The notes: generated from the letters alone by a model not told the origin. 64,000 nucleotides of DNA from JAAXQD01 sp963790095 (GCA_963790095.1 CAWBNO010000010.1:37776-101775), one strand, 5' to 3'. Shown: positions 17,835 through 26,614, numbered from the stretch's first letter. Translations and numbers: made by a program.

Positions 17835-18062
17835 ATTTAGGTTTAAGAAAGAATGATAACAAGAAACCCGTCATGATCAGCCCCCCGGAGATACGGATCC
17901 CCCCAGGAGAAATATCCCTTGTCGGCAATAACGCCGATCAACATCGGGACAACACCGGCACCGAAAACAAAAGCCATGGGTATGCCTAAAGAGACAGCCA
18001 CATTTCGGTTTTCAGGTGTGCTGATCGATGACAAAGCAGCAAACCCGGCGTGTTTCAGCAGT
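17835..18062 (-). pseudogene. C-terminal remnant of an MFS transporter
   Basis: The minus strand reads HAGFAALSSISTPENRNVAV, then SLGIPMAFVFGAGVVPMLIG and ADKGYFSWG, which is the last two helices of an MFS permease. A +1 shift near 17895 then restores RISGGLIMTGFLL. An in-frame stop bounds it upstream and no start is present. Confidence 0.6.
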
Positions 18063-18308
18063 ATTCAATATTTTTATTCCCAACCCAGATCCACTGGAAA
18101 AGCGCGAGGGCGTCTCCATGTGTAAGTACGAAATTCGAAATTAAAGGGTTTTAACGTCCGATGATTGTTGACCGATTTTTTGCCCCGAAAAGAACAGTAT
18201 TCAACCATGGGAGCCCCAAAAACATGAAACCATATAGCGTTTGTTGGCAATGTACAACAGATTCTTTAGTCAATTGAATTCATTGAAAAGAATGATGATT
18301 TCATCCGG

Positions 18309-18328
18309 CCCGTTAAAACGGGGTTTTT
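18309..18328 (+). terminator. Orphan intrinsic terminator-like hairpin
   Basis: CCCGTT (18309-18314) pairs with AACGGG (18317-18322) and is followed by GTTTTT. No gene on the plus strand ends nearby, which fits a decayed neighbourhood. Confidence 0.45.
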
Positions 18329-18723
18329 GATTTGAACGGACCGGGGCTTCCACTCAGGTTGGATCCAAGTCACTGGGGGCGCTGTTGCGGATGGGTGGTC
18401 GCCGGCGGGCTTAAGGATAAATAGGGGGAGGGCTTAAAGGAATACTTGCCCTTTTTAATGAACTCATGATACACTAATAAATTCAGCGACCATCAAATAT
18501 GTTGAAAAGACACTTTTTTACCCCTATAAAAAATAGATTCGGAAAAATAAGAATCCAAACCTCGGACAAGCCGGTGTGAGTTTTTATGGAACAGAGGAAA
18601 CATCGGCTTTATACCATAGAAAATTCCGGGGCTTAAAAACATTGTTTTGGGGCAACCGGTGGCGGAATGAAAGCAGAGACAGAAAAAGGATTACGATATA
18701 TAGATCATAACCCCCTAAAAAAA

Positions 18724-18769
<46 letters not shown>

Positions 18770-18793
18770 TCTTATCATTATGAACTCAAAGTA

Positions 18794-18814
18794 TTAACAG
18801 ATAAATACTGTTAA
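18794..18814. promoter_or_regulatory. Palindrome near attL
   Basis: TTAACAG and CTGTTAA are perfect 7-bp inverted arms with a 7-bp spacer, 25 bp inside the island. Such a dyad could bind a recombination directionality factor or regulator. No T-run follows, so it is not a terminator. Confidence 0.35.
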
Positions 18815-18911
18815 AATCATATTATATGTAATATCAAACAGATAACTGTAAATCCGTTCTAAAAGTAACGACGATGAAATACCTGTAATTGGAGAGATGT
18901 TTATTACAATT

Positions 18912-18933
18912 TGTTGACTAAATGTTGACTAAA
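18912..18933. repeat. Two tandem 11-bp repeats, possible integrase arm sites
   Basis: TGTTGACTAAA occurs twice in direct contact (18912-18922, 18923-18933). A close variant, TGTTGACCAAA/G, occurs twice near the right end (38027-38037, 38039-38049). Confidence 0.4.
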
Positions 18934-18985
18934 CGATGGGGATGAAGATCTCAATGAACCATTGTGATGTGGTTGCAAAAAACAA

Positions 18986-19276
18986 TTATCTCAACCATAC
19001 TCCATAAAGTTTACATGATTTTCCAACCGCAACAATTTTCCTCACATGGGACTTCATCTTTTCATTCGGATGGCAGATGATCTTTTTCCTTATTGCACAT
19101 AAAGTCGATCCACCCTGCCCGATCTGTAATGTCGTTGACTGATCAAAAAAGTTTGCATAAGACCACAAGTCAAGTATCCCATGTTCCAGTTTAAGCTCAT
19201 TAAACACCAATGCATATCCACTTTTCTTCCAGCAGGTTTTACAGATCTGAAGGGTTTTCGATCTTCTTAAAAGCAT
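18986..19276 (-). CDS. Hypothetical ORF, 96 residues, weak
   Basis: An open frame with mixed composition and four Cys, no recognised motif and no ribosome site before ATG 19276. It lies alone on the minus strand near the island's left end. It may be a decayed cargo gene or chance. Confidence 0.25.
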   Translation of the reverse strand: MLLRRSKTLQICKTCWKKSGYALVFNELKLEHGILDLWSYANFFDQSTTLQIGQGGSTLCAIRKKIICHPNEKMKSHVRKIVAVGKSCKLYGVWLR

Positions 19277-19507
19277 AAAATTTAACCATTGTTTTTCAAT
19301 CCCACCTAATTTATTTTACTCTCCCAACTTGAAATGCCACATTGTGGTAATTATATTATTGTTTAACAAGCAACTAACCATGACAAGTTACAATAAATAG
19401 TTGCGATAATGGGCTCCTTAAAGTTTCTGTACCTTTCAAAGACCCAATGGAGAATATTGTGGAAGTTCCAATTCATTAGATAGAGATATTGATTATGAGG
19501 TGGTATG

Positions 19508-19711
19508 ATGAATAAAAATATGTGTCTGTTTGAACGGATTTCAAAAGTGGGTATTGGATTATTTTTCCTGCTTGTGGCAATAGGCTTAATGTTGAGCGGT
19601 ATAACTGTTTTTCCAATTTTCGGATTCTTATTTGCCTTTCCGGTGTTGCTTGTTTCTATATATTTCTTTGCTGCTCATCTGAATAAGAGTTGTCAAATAG
19701 AAGGTGAATGA
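19508..19711 (+). CDS. Small two-helix membrane protein
   Basis: A 67-residue protein with two predicted membrane helices: VGIGLFFLLVAIGLMLSG and a second one spanning FPIFGFLFAFPVLLVSIYFF. ATG 19508 lies seven bases after GAGG (19497-19500); ATG 19505 is also in frame. The layout recalls short DUF2892-like inner-membrane proteins, but I cannot assign it firmly. It probably forms a transcript with the zinc microprotein 44 bp downstream. Confidence 0.65.
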   Translation: MNKNMCLFERISKVGIGLFFLLVAIGLMLSGITVFPIFGFLFAFPVLLVSIYFFAAHLNKSCQIEGE

Positions 19712-19755
19712 ACTCTTGATGCAACATGTATTAATTTATAGAGGAGGATAGAAAG

Positions 19756-19908
19756 ATGACGGAAGATATTCAATTCGTATGTGGTGCTTGCGAAAAAGAT
19801 TATAAGGGAGACACCAGCAATGTGGTAACGCAGTGTCGTGTTTGCAACCGACTTCACTGCAAAGATTGTGTGGATGAATACGGACGATGTGTAGAATGTG
19901 CTGAGTAA
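19756..19908 (+). CDS. Zinc-binding microprotein with four CxxC knuckles
   Basis: A 50-residue protein from ATG 19756, eight bases after GAGGAGG (19741-19747). Eight Cys occur as four CxxC pairs (C9/C12, C27/C30, C35/C38, C45/C48) plus His34 in LHCKDC. This spacing suits a cross-braced two-zinc, RING/FYVE-like or double zinc-ribbon fold. No partner domain is present, so it may act as a protein- or nucleic-acid-binding adaptor (inference). It follows a small membrane-protein gene. Confidence 0.75.
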   Translation: MTEDIQFVCGACEKDYKGDTSNVVTQCRVCNRLHCKDCVDEYGRCVECAE

Positions 19909-20095
19909 ATACCACCAAAAGCATAAGCTGACATTCACAGTGAAAACATAGGCAATATTTTGCGGTCGGTTGCCTTCTCCTCGAAAAGAAAAGGCACGCA
20001 GGAGTTTTTCGGAGGGGCGTTGCAAGGATTCGGATCAGTCTGGTTGTTGGTATTAGATATATGCAATCGTTCACTTTAACCATACTGCATATGGC

Positions 20096-20512
20096 TCACA
20101 ACGGCGAGCCAATGCCATCAAACCACGTTGACGGCGATGACGATTGGTGCGCCGGATCGGTCGGCCTGATTGGGGGAGATTGAAAAAGCCTCCCGTCTGT
20201 ATTTTCCGCTATCAGATAAATATTGTAATTAAAGATGCGTGGATCATCTTTCGGATCGATACGTTCCGTCAGCAGCGCGGTTATAATTCCAGTAGATGGT
20301 GAAGTAGAGCGAATGTTGCTGTCAGTTGGACGAGAATACGCTAAGATTCGATTGAACTGTGTGCTTGTATCAGCCCACAAAGGCCAGTAGTCGCGAGAAA
20401 GCTCACGGGCATCTGTCGTACATTCAATCTCCTTAAATACCGGTAGCTCGATGGGTTTCCACTTTGATGTGCTCGGATAATTTGCCATGGCTTGATCCGT
20501 CCACCTTAACAT
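20096..20512 (-). CDS. Hypothetical protein, 138 residues
   Basis: A minus-strand frame (YPSTSKWKPIELPVFKEIEC, SRDYWPLWADTSTQFNRILA) with protein-like composition but no recognised family. Starts at ATG 20512 or ATG 20488 are possible; AAGGTGG lies about 10 bases before the latter. No signal peptide or membrane segment is present. It stands alone with non-coding DNA on both sides. Confidence 0.4.
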   Translation of the reverse strand: MLRWTDQAMANYPSTSKWKPIELPVFKEIECTTDARELSRDYWPLWADTSTQFNRILAYSRPTDSNIRSTSPSTGIITALLTERIDPKDDPRIFNYNIYLIAENTDGRLFQSPPIRPTDPAHQSSSPSTWFDGIGSPL

Positions 20513-20890
20513 TAATACTTAATAGACGCCTACGTAATCGTTTTGACGTTCCTGTTGTTTACGTTTGAGTCGTAATTCATTATTTCTTTATCACAGACTC
20601 GGATGTTCTTTATCACCAGCATATATCTTGGAGTAATCCAAAGAATTGAAACAGGTCCAATTCGTGTGATCTCCATTACATATCACCGCTAACCTTTTTT
20701 TCGCATTTTGACCATATCACAAATTTGGAAATTTAAATATAGGTAGAAGAATCGGGACAACTATCGTTTGGAGATACGGTATTATGGTATCACAGAAAAA
20801 TCAAACACTTGATAGCTTTTTTTAATTGCAGGTATCGCAGATTTATAGCTTTATCTCAAAACCCAATATGTAATGGTATAAATAAAAAAG
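20513..20890. other. Non-coding stretch within the island
   Basis: These 378 AT-rich bases contain no frame with a ribosome site and no recognised repeat. They end at the bidirectional hairpin at 20891. Confidence 0.4.
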
Positions 20891-20938
20891 AAAAGCGTGG
20901 AATTGAATCAATTATCCACGCTTTTTTTGTTTGATAGC
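20891..20938. terminator. Strong intrinsic terminator
   Basis: AAAAGCGTGGA (20891-20901) pairs with TCCACGCTTTT (20925-20935) and is followed by a T-run on the plus strand, with an A-run on the other side. It can therefore work in both directions. Confidence 0.7.
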
Positions 20939-20952
20939 CTTGACAGCAAAAG

Positions 20953-20984
20953 CCCCGAAAACCAAGCATATCCGACTCTCGGGG
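20953..20984 (-). terminator. Terminator of the Spy-like gene
   Basis: On the minus strand CCCCGA pairs with TCGGGG and is followed by CTTTTG, about 20 bp after the stop at 21004. Confidence 0.5.
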
Positions 20985-21003
20985 TGTCTATCAGCTCCAG
21001 TCC

Positions 21004-21489
21004 TTAATTGACCAAGGGGATCTGGGTTGCCAATTCATATTTCACTACAGCATTGATCTTATTCTCAAGTTGGTAATAGCGTGCCACTTTCTTTTCAGGC
21101 AGAACTTTTCTGAATTTGGGTAAAAAGGATTTCATGAGCGTCACCCGTTCTGTCTCAATTGCCAAATACCCATCGATCAGTCCTTTGGCCGCTTCCTCGG
21201 TCATGGTCTCATAGTTGGCGGCATAGTTCTCGATCAACTTTACAGTTTTATCGACAAGTATGGCCAGATCTTTCTGATAATTCTCATAAACCGGCCAGAA
21301 AACTTTGGCCTCCGATTCAGTAAGATTCATGTTTTGTGCAATAAACAGCTTCTTGTCGGTCTTAATCTTTTCGCGAACTAATTGCATATTGTCGGCGGGC
21401 TTTTCTTGTGCCATTGGCGAAACGATGAAAACTGTCAACATTGCAACTAATACTATAAAAAATGGATACATTCGAATTCTTGCTTTCAT
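21004..21489 (-). CDS. Periplasmic Spy/CpxP-like small helical protein
   Basis: An exported protein of 161 residues. A signal peptide ends near SPMAQ, followed by an all-helical charged body (DKKLFIAQNMNLTESEAKVF, then ERVTLMKSFLPKFRKVLPEK). The LTESEAKVFWPVYENYQKD unit resembles the helices of Spy/CpxP/heavy-metal-sensor proteins, though it lacks a clear LTxxQ pair. ATG 21489 has a perfect GGAGG (21496-21500) six bases upstream; the in-frame TTG 21495 overlaps it. Role: possible periplasmic chaperone or stress sensor. Confidence 0.7.
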   Translation of the reverse strand: MKARIRMYPFFIVLVAMLTVFIVSPMAQEKPADNMQLVREKIKTDKKLFIAQNMNLTESEAKVFWPVYENYQKDLAILVDKTVKLIENYAANYETMTEEAAKGLIDGYLAIETERVTLMKSFLPKFRKVLPEKKVARYYQLENKINAVVKYELATQIPLVN

Positions 21490-21634
21490 TTTCAACCTCC
21501 TTATTCAATATATTTGTTTGCCCCATAATGACAAGGTCTTCGAGGGACACACCAATAAAGCGAAAATCGCACACGTGGGAGTTGGCTGGTAACTATTATC
21601 CGTTAACAGAATGTTGTTACCCACGAACAAATTA

Positions 21635-21904
21635 TTATTTCACAGCTTCTTTCAAAGCTTTTCCTGCAACAAATTTTGGCACTTTACTCGCCGCAATATC
21701 TATCTCTTCTCCTGTCTGAGGATTTCTGCCTTTACGAGCCTTCCTTGCTGCCACCTTAAATGTGCCGAATCCAACTAATGATACAGAGCCTCCTCTCCCC
21801 AATGCGCTGGTAATGTTTGAAAGAACACAGTCTACGACCGCCTGAGCGTCCTTTTTGTTTTCTACTATTTTGGAAACCTCGTTGATTAAATCCCCTTTGT
21901 TCAT
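21635..21904 (-). CDS. hup: HU-family DNA-binding protein
   Basis: An 89-residue histone-like protein with the complete HU pattern: an N-terminal helical dimer part (NKGDLINEVS), VSLVGFGTFKVAARKARKGRNP in which the beta-arm begins, and NPQTGEEIDIAASKVPKFVAG. It bends DNA and supports recombination. HU or IHF is often needed for tyrosine-recombinase islands, which fits its place here. AAAAGGAG (21911-21917) precedes ATG 21904. Confidence 0.95.
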   Translation of the reverse strand: MNKGDLINEVSKIVENKKDAQAVVDCVLSNITSALGRGGSVSLVGFGTFKVAARKARKGRNPQTGEEIDIAASKVPKFVAGKALKEAVK

Positions 21905-21963
21905 GTATTTCTCCTTTTGAAAAAAATCTTACAGTATGGTGAAAATTGGATTGCTGATTGCCT

Positions 21964-22284
21964 CTACAGACCTCCGGACGCTTCGCTTAATGTTACCACC
22001 TCAGAATCCATCTCCATATCGCTTCGAAGTTCATTACCTATTTCCATTAATTGTGAATACATATCAAAACTGTGGGTCATCATTTTTCTATTATCTTCAT
22101 GTAAATATTTTTCTGCATTCTTTTTTTCTTCTTCCGCAACTTTTTCTATTTCGAAAATGATGTCTTTATACCACATTTTTGACATAGGCAATTTAATGCT
22201 GTAATTTTCCCCCTCCTCATTCAGGGAAAAGTTTATTTCAACATATGGGTATTTTCCGCTATAACCGATTTTCATTTCTGCCAT
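21964..22284 (-). CDS. Hypothetical protein, 106 residues
   Basis: A soluble acidic protein with a beta-rich start (KIGYSGKYPYVEINFSL) followed by a long charged helix (IEKVAEEEKKNAEKYLHED). GGAGGG five bases before ATG 22284 supports expression. No family recognised. It lies 59 bp upstream of the HU gene on the same strand, so co-transcription is possible. Confidence 0.65.
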   Translation of the reverse strand: MAEMKIGYSGKYPYVEINFSLNEEGENYSIKLPMSKMWYKDIIFEIEKVAEEEKKNAEKYLHEDNRKMMTHSFDMYSQLMEIGNELRSDMEMDSEVVTLSEASGGL

Positions 22285-22955
22285 CAGGACCCTCCTAATT
22301 TAATGGTTTAAATAATAAAATAGAAAATCAATAAACTGATTGTTACGATACATAGAAAAGAAAAGGCTATATAGGACAATGTATCTTGTATGTCAATATA
22401 AAATAACACAATATATAGTGTTAAAAACAATATTTCCACTGGGAGTCTTGGCAAGTCAATTATGAATATGTTTCGGATATCACATTAATTCGGAAGGTTG
22501 ATATTCGCACTTCATTGCAGATATCTCAAGTTCATCCTGCATTTAAATATGTTGGAGATATCACAGATTTCATACCAGAAATCATCACCCCAATATCTTG
22601 AATAGCTTTACAAATAAGTGCAACGTGGATACATGCGTCGTTCATCCAGCAGTTCACATGTTGGCTGCAGAAGAGGTATTTCCAAAAAAACAAGTAAAAA
22701 AGAGCTCAGGAGGAGCTTGGGGTTATATTGGAGGTGCTTAAGGTGGTTCCAGTTCGATTTCCCTCTTTAAACAAATGGAAGTCTATCAAAAACTGGTATC
22801 CAAACATGCGGGTCAGCTTTTTGGGAGCGGTTGCTATATAATCAGGGTTTACAATTTGTGGAACGAGTGAAAGGCATAAAAAATGTTTGACACTATGCCG
22901 ATCTCACACATATATTAGACAAATTATTTAGGAACTTTGAAAGGAGGACATTGTA
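22285..22955. other. Non-coding region upstream of the stress-protein gene
   Basis: These 671 bases show no supported gene. A 33-bp motif (22478-22510) recurs with four mismatches at 23598-23630, at the intron's 3' junction. The divergent promoters for the HU-side genes and the stress protein are presumably here. Confidence 0.45.
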
Positions 22956-23408
22956 ATGTCACAAGACGAAATGGCATGTCCCATAACAAAGGGTGAGAGG
23001 ATACTTGTCGCTGTTGATGGATCGGAGTTTACGGATATCATTGTGGATCAGGCAATAAGTATGGGAAGGATTTGCAACAGTGTTATCCTCGCCATCAGTG
23101 TTATTCCGTTTTTCCCGGAGTATGTATCATCTGCAGTTCAGTTAGAGGAAGAGCTGTCTAAAAATACGAGAAAACTCCTTGAAACAGTAAAGCGTAGAAT
23201 TGAAAAAGAAAATATCGAATGCGAGACCCTCGTTCGTATCGATGAACAGCCCCATGAACCCATTGTTCAAGAAGCAAAGAAAAGGAATGTAGATCTCATC
23301 GTAATGGGAACACGCGGAATGACGGGGCTTAAGCGGGTTTTAATGGGTAGTGTGGCTCAAAAAGTCATCGGCCATGCACCCTGTCCCGTAATGGTCGTCC
23401 CTGTGTAA
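22956..23408 (+). CDS. Universal stress protein (UspA family)
   Basis: A 150-residue single-domain Usp. It opens with ERILVAVDGSEFTDIIVDQA and carries the ATP-binding motif GTRGMTGLKRVLMGSVAQKV followed by CPVMVV, i.e. the G-2x-G-9x-G-S pattern of nucleotide-binding Usps. ATG 22956 lies eight bases after AAGGAGG (22941-22947). Confidence 0.93.
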   Translation: MSQDEMACPITKGERILVAVDGSEFTDIIVDQAISMGRICNSVILAISVIPFFPEYVSSAVQLEEELSKNTRKLLETVKRRIEKENIECETLVRIDEQPHEPIVQEAKKRNVDLIVMGTRGMTGLKRVLMGSVAQKVIGHAPCPVMVVPV

Positions 23409-23629
23409 AAGTGGGTTTGATCAATTTTCCCCATTTGGAAAAAATGAGGTGGATACAATATATTGTGGTCCGGATTTCGATCTTCAAAGTTTTGATATAT
23501 TGAGATTATCTTATAAAAATCGGACTTGTCAAAACCTTTGATTTCTTACAAGCCTTCAAGAATTGATTTGGCAGATATTTTGAAGATACCTTTTGGGTAT
23601 CACATTAATTCAGCAGGTTGATAGTCGGA

Positions 23630-25133
23630 CATCAGTCGAGTAGGCCGAGGGAGCTTCCCCCTCAGCCTCTCACAGGTAGGGTCGAAGGCTGGCGTGGTAC
23701 TTAGAGCCCGTTTCCAGCCCCCGCCTCGTCAAACCCAGCATGTGGATTTCCCGCACTAGGCTTACTCTGTTAACTTCACCTTAAGGGTTATGAGACCTAT
23801 CAATCTGGCAGCGTTTTCAAGCCTTGTAATGACGCACTCCGTAATCGTTAAACAATCCCAGAGTTTCGTAAATCCAGGCCCTACTCCACCTGTCCCAGCC
23901 GAAGCCACGGCGCTTTCTCGCACCCATCAAATTCCGTCTGATCTTTTTCTCCACCCAATCTTTGATATAACCAAAGCATTTGCTGGAGTTGCCGACCCGA
24001 AAGTAGTTGACCCATCCCCTAAGAATCGGATTGATCAGATATATTACCCGATCTACCGGTTGTGATTGATGACAACGAAACATTTCCTTGAGTTCTCGAA
24101 TCAAGGAGGTTCGTTTTTCCGTCTTCGGTGTGACTCTCACTCCCCACACACCTCGACGAGTCCTAACTCGCCTATAATCAAACCCAAGAAAACTGAAAGT
24201 CTCATCTCTGGTCAAATCCATTATTCGAGTCTTGTCTTGATTCATCTGAACATCAAGCTTTTCAAACTCTTGGACGAGCCGCTTATAGGCTGCTTTTAAA
24301 AGCCACTCCCATTTTCCGAAGCCGTCTACCAGAATCACCAGATCATCGGCAAATCGGGCATATTCAATGTAGGTAAATCTGCCACGCCGGGTGACCTCCT
24401 TTGCCCGCTCCAGCATTTTATCCACCTCATTGAGATAAATATTACTGAGCAAGGGCGAAATCACTCCTCCCTGAGGAACGCCACGCTTAACGCTAGCTTT
24501 CAAGATCAGCTTCAGCAATCTCATCACCTTGTCATCGTTTACCCGCTCGGCAACCTTCTTCAAAAGAATGTCGTGCCGAACATTGTCAAAATAGGCCCTA
24601 AGGTCCAGATCAATGGCTCGGGTTTTGTTCTTAACGACCGCCTCAGCCACACGATCCACTGCTGCGTGAGCACTTCGCTTAGGACGATAGCCGTATGACC
24701 CCTCCTGAAAATCAGCTTCAAATATCGGCTCTAAAATGAGTTTGAGTGCTCCTTGAACCACACGATCTCGAATGGCCGGTATTCCCAAAACTCTGACCTT
24801 GTCTTCACCCTTGGGAATCTCCTTGATCCGGTTTCGCATCGGTCGGTATGTCTCGGAGACAAGTTCATCTCGTATCTGTTCAAGAAAAGCTTCTACACCC
24901 GCCTTTTCAATGTCTTCAAACGTCACACCATCTATTCCCGGTGCGCCGTTATTTTCTTTGGCATCTCTATAGGCTATCTGAAACGTTTCCGTCTTACAAA
25001 CATGAACATAAAGTCCCCAAAACCGCCATGTCTTATCAGACTTCGCCTTCAGGTATATCTTCCTTCTCAGGTCCTGCAAACTAATGGACGACTTCGTCAT
25101 CTCGTCCTTGGCTCTTGAATCGATTGATCGCAT
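23630..25133 (-). mobile_element. Group II intron, 5'-truncated
   Basis: The minus strand carries a reverse transcriptase/maturase gene followed by intron RNA. A domain-V-like hairpin lies at about 23731-23762 (AGCC...GTGCGG, GAAA loop, then GCTGGGT). A domain-VI-like hairpin with CCTACTCGAC lies at about 23635-23685. Upstream of the ORF there is no room for domains I-III (normally about 500 nt), because a TPR-gene remnant and a lipoprotein gene lie within 120 bp. The element is therefore missing its 5' part and should not splice by itself. Confidence 0.75.
23817..25133 (-). CDS. ltrA: Group II intron reverse transcriptase/maturase
   Basis: The full ORF opens at TTG 25187, but its first 18 residues belong to a TPR remnant. 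I place the start at ATG 25133 (438 residues). RT blocks follow in order: RFWGLYVHVC, NNGAPGIDGVTFEDIE, FQEGSYGYRPKRSAH, KRGVPQGGVISPLLSNIYL, ARFADDLVIL (catalytic DD, with F in place of the common Y), then the maturase domain X (NPILRGWVNYFRVGNSSKCF). No C-terminal HNH endonuclease is present. The enzyme supports splicing and target-primed reverse transcription. With its own intron truncated, it could at most act in trans. Confidence 0.93.
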   Translation of the reverse strand: MRSIDSRAKDEMTKSSISLQDLRRKIYLKAKSDKTWRFWGLYVHVCKTETFQIAYRDAKENNGAPGIDGVTFEDIEKAGVEAFLEQIRDELVSETYRPMRNRIKEIPKGEDKVRVLGIPAIRDRVVQGALKLILEPIFEADFQEGSYGYRPKRSAHAAVDRVAEAVVKNKTRAIDLDLRAYFDNVRHDILLKKVAERVNDDKVMRLLKLILKASVKRGVPQGGVISPLLSNIYLNEVDKMLERAKEVTRRGRFTYIEYARFADDLVILVDGFGKWEWLLKAAYKRLVQEFEKLDVQMNQDKTRIMDLTRDETFSFLGFDYRRVRTRRGVWGVRVTPKTEKRTSLIRELKEMFRCHQSQPVDRVIYLINPILRGWVNYFRVGNSSKCFGYIKDWVEKKIRRNLMGARKRRGFGWDRWSRAWIYETLGLFNDYGVRHYKA

Positions 25134-25258
25134 ATTTTTAATCGCTTCTTCATACTGACGATTATTGTGATAAGCGATCTCTTGCAAATGATAATAATAG
25201 GAAGGCGAGAATAAATTGAGGCATAATGCCCTGTCAATTAAACTAATTGCTTCATTTG
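25134..25258 (-). pseudogene. TPR-protein remnant fused in frame to the reverse transcriptase
   Basis: Reading the reverse transcriptase frame upstream gives SNEAISLIDRALCLNLFSPS, then YYYHLQEIAYHNNRQYEEAI. This is a TPR repeat of the type found in adenylate-cyclase/TolB-like regulators. A TAA lies just upstream and there is no start, so only about 42 codons remain. The segment also overlaps the 3' end of the neighbouring lipoprotein gene in another frame. Confidence 0.65.
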
Positions 25259-25491
25259 AGTGCTTCAGCCGCTTTTAAATATGTATCGCACGCTTCGACT
25301 TTGTTTCTATCTTCACCAGCCTTCTCAACACATTTCTTATAATCTTCGATCAATTTGAGTCGCTCTTGGGAGACTGCAGATTGAGAATCAGCGGCCTTTC
25401 GTGTAGCCTTGTGGGCTTGTCTTTCTCTATGTCCACAAGCAACTATCATCACCATAAAGCAAACTATTATTAAAGTCTTAACTATCTTCAT
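25252..25491 (-). CDS. Small lipoprotein
   Basis: A 79-residue protein with a lipoprotein signal (IVCFMVMIVAC, Cys at about 19) and a helical, charged mature part (ERLKLIEDYKKCVEKAGED, then YLKAAEALK). GGAGG precedes ATG 25491. The mature segment resembles small envelope lipoproteins with one helical pair. Function unknown. Confidence 0.7.
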   Translation of the reverse strand: MKIVKTLIIVCFMVMIVACGHRERQAHKATRKAADSQSAVSQERLKLIEDYKKCVEKAGEDRNKVEACDTYLKAAEALK

Positions 25492-25593
25492 AGTGCCTCC
25501 TTTTTCATGACTTGAACAGAAATCTTGTGAAATACCTTATTTCAGCAAAATGATATAGAAGAGTAAGGTTAGTAAGTCAAATAGAATATTGAT

Positions 25594-25615
25594 ACCCTGT
25601 AGTTTGCTGCAGGGT
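25594..25615 (-). terminator. Hairpin without a T-run after the 25643-26272 gene
   Basis: ACCCTG (25594-25599) pairs with CAGGGT (25610-25615). It lies 28 bp beyond the stop on the minus strand. A weak terminator or processing site is possible. Confidence 0.35.
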
Positions 25616-25642
25616 CATTCATTTAGCATGGTTTCTCTCCTT

Positions 25643-26272
25643 TCATTTCACAATGACTTCTTTTCCATTTTTATCCACATAGGAAGAGTAGTGAACCCCG
25701 TTTTTTTGCCGGATCATGCCTCTCACGTATTTCCCTTGATCATCATAGATTACGATCCCGGTATCCCCATCCTTAAAACCCAGACCGGCCCGTTCTACTT
25801 CATTTTCATCCATGACGACAAACCCGTATCCTTTTTCGTCTCCCCCCATGGCCAGAATCTTTTTTTCATTTTCATTGACCATCACGACACTGGGGACACC
25901 CTCATCCAGTCCCAGACCGATTCGAGGTCTTCCTTCTTTATCAGCAACCAGAATGCCGCTCCCTTCTTCATCAGCGTCAATTCCGATACCTAATACTTTT
26001 TTCCCTGCCTTGTTAAGGACTTTTATTCCAGTCCCCTCTTCACTATAGCCAATGAGCATACGCTCTTGGCCAGCACCATCGACAAAGGATATTCTTTCCG
26101 CAGTGATTTGACGGAAATGCCCGTCATTCGGACCCGTCTTGGCTCCCATTATAGCAAGGGCCAGAAAAGATAAGACCAAGAAAACCATATAATTTTTCAA
26201 CCGCCGGTTTTGCTTCTCAATTTTTTCTATCCGATCGTGGAACATCGCTTTTTCTCTGGGTAAAGATTTCAT
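25643..26272 (-). CDS. Membrane-anchored beta-repeat protein
   Basis: A 209-residue protein with a short coiled segment (DRIEKIEKQNRRLKNY), one transmembrane helix (MVFLVLSFLALAIMGA) and then about five degenerate repeats of 22-25 residues built on [IL]G[IL]G..D.G...I.V.D..G. These include KKVLGIGIDADEEGSGILVA, GLGLDEGVPSVVMV and GLGFKDGDTGIVIYD. The repeats suggest a periplasmic beta-solenoid or propeller-like domain. AAGGAG precedes ATG 26272. I do not recognise a characterised family. Confidence 0.75.
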   Translation of the reverse strand: MKSLPREKAMFHDRIEKIEKQNRRLKNYMVFLVLSFLALAIMGAKTGPNDGHFRQITAERISFVDGAGQERMLIGYSEEGTGIKVLNKAGKKVLGIGIDADEEGSGILVADKEGRPRIGLGLDEGVPSVVMVNENEKKILAMGGDEKGYGFVVMDENEVERAGLGFKDGDTGIVIYDDQGKYVRGMIRQKNGVHYSSYVDKNGKEVIVK

Positions 26273-26318
26273 TTAAAATCTCCTTATCTAAATCACGGTA
26301 ACTGTTTTCGAAAAAAAC

Positions 26319-26552
26319 CTATTTTTTATTCTTTTTCAACTCATCATTGATCAGAGCTCCTCCAAGAGCCCCCACTCCTGCCCCGATCAAGGTACTTTTC
26401 GTGTTACCGCCGATTAACTGTCCGGCTACGGCCCCCACTGCCGCACCACCGACAGCACCTTCTTGAGCCGGTGTCATGCCTGCACAACCGCCGAAAAGAA
26501 TGGGTATGGAGATGAGTAAACATAGGACTAAAATCATACCTCTTTTTTTCAT
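26319..26552 (-). CDS. Glycine-zipper lipoprotein
   Basis: A 77-residue protein with a lipobox (FGGC, Cys near 23) followed by a glycine-zipper segment (GAVGGAAVGAVAGQLIGG, then LIGAGVGALGGALI) and a Lys-rich tail. Family: YMGG/Gly-zipper (OmpA-associated) small envelope proteins. CCTCCTTT (26561-26568) is the complement of its ribosome site, eight bases before ATG 26552. Confidence 0.85.
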   Translation of the reverse strand: MKKRGMILVLCLLISIPILFGGCAGMTPAQEGAVGGAAVGAVAGQLIGGNTKSTLIGAGVGALGGALINDELKKNKK

Positions 26553-26614
26553 AATACATACCTCCTTTCAATAATGATTAAAACAGTGTCTGACCATATT
26601 GGAAAAAATCTACA

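Larger units (their letters stand above)
17546..18723. other. Largely non-coding decayed region
   Basis: There is no intact gene between the transporter and the left island boundary. The recognisable items are an MFS-transporter remnant on the minus strand (17835-18062) and a terminator-like hairpin at 18309-18328. The rest gives only short frames without ribosome sites. Confidence 0.5.
18770..19504. other. Left end of the island, no confident gene
   Basis: The region contains a TTAACAG/CTGTTAA palindrome, two tandem 11-mers near 18912 and one weak minus-strand frame (18986-19276). Otherwise it is AT-rich and non-coding. Confidence 0.45.
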
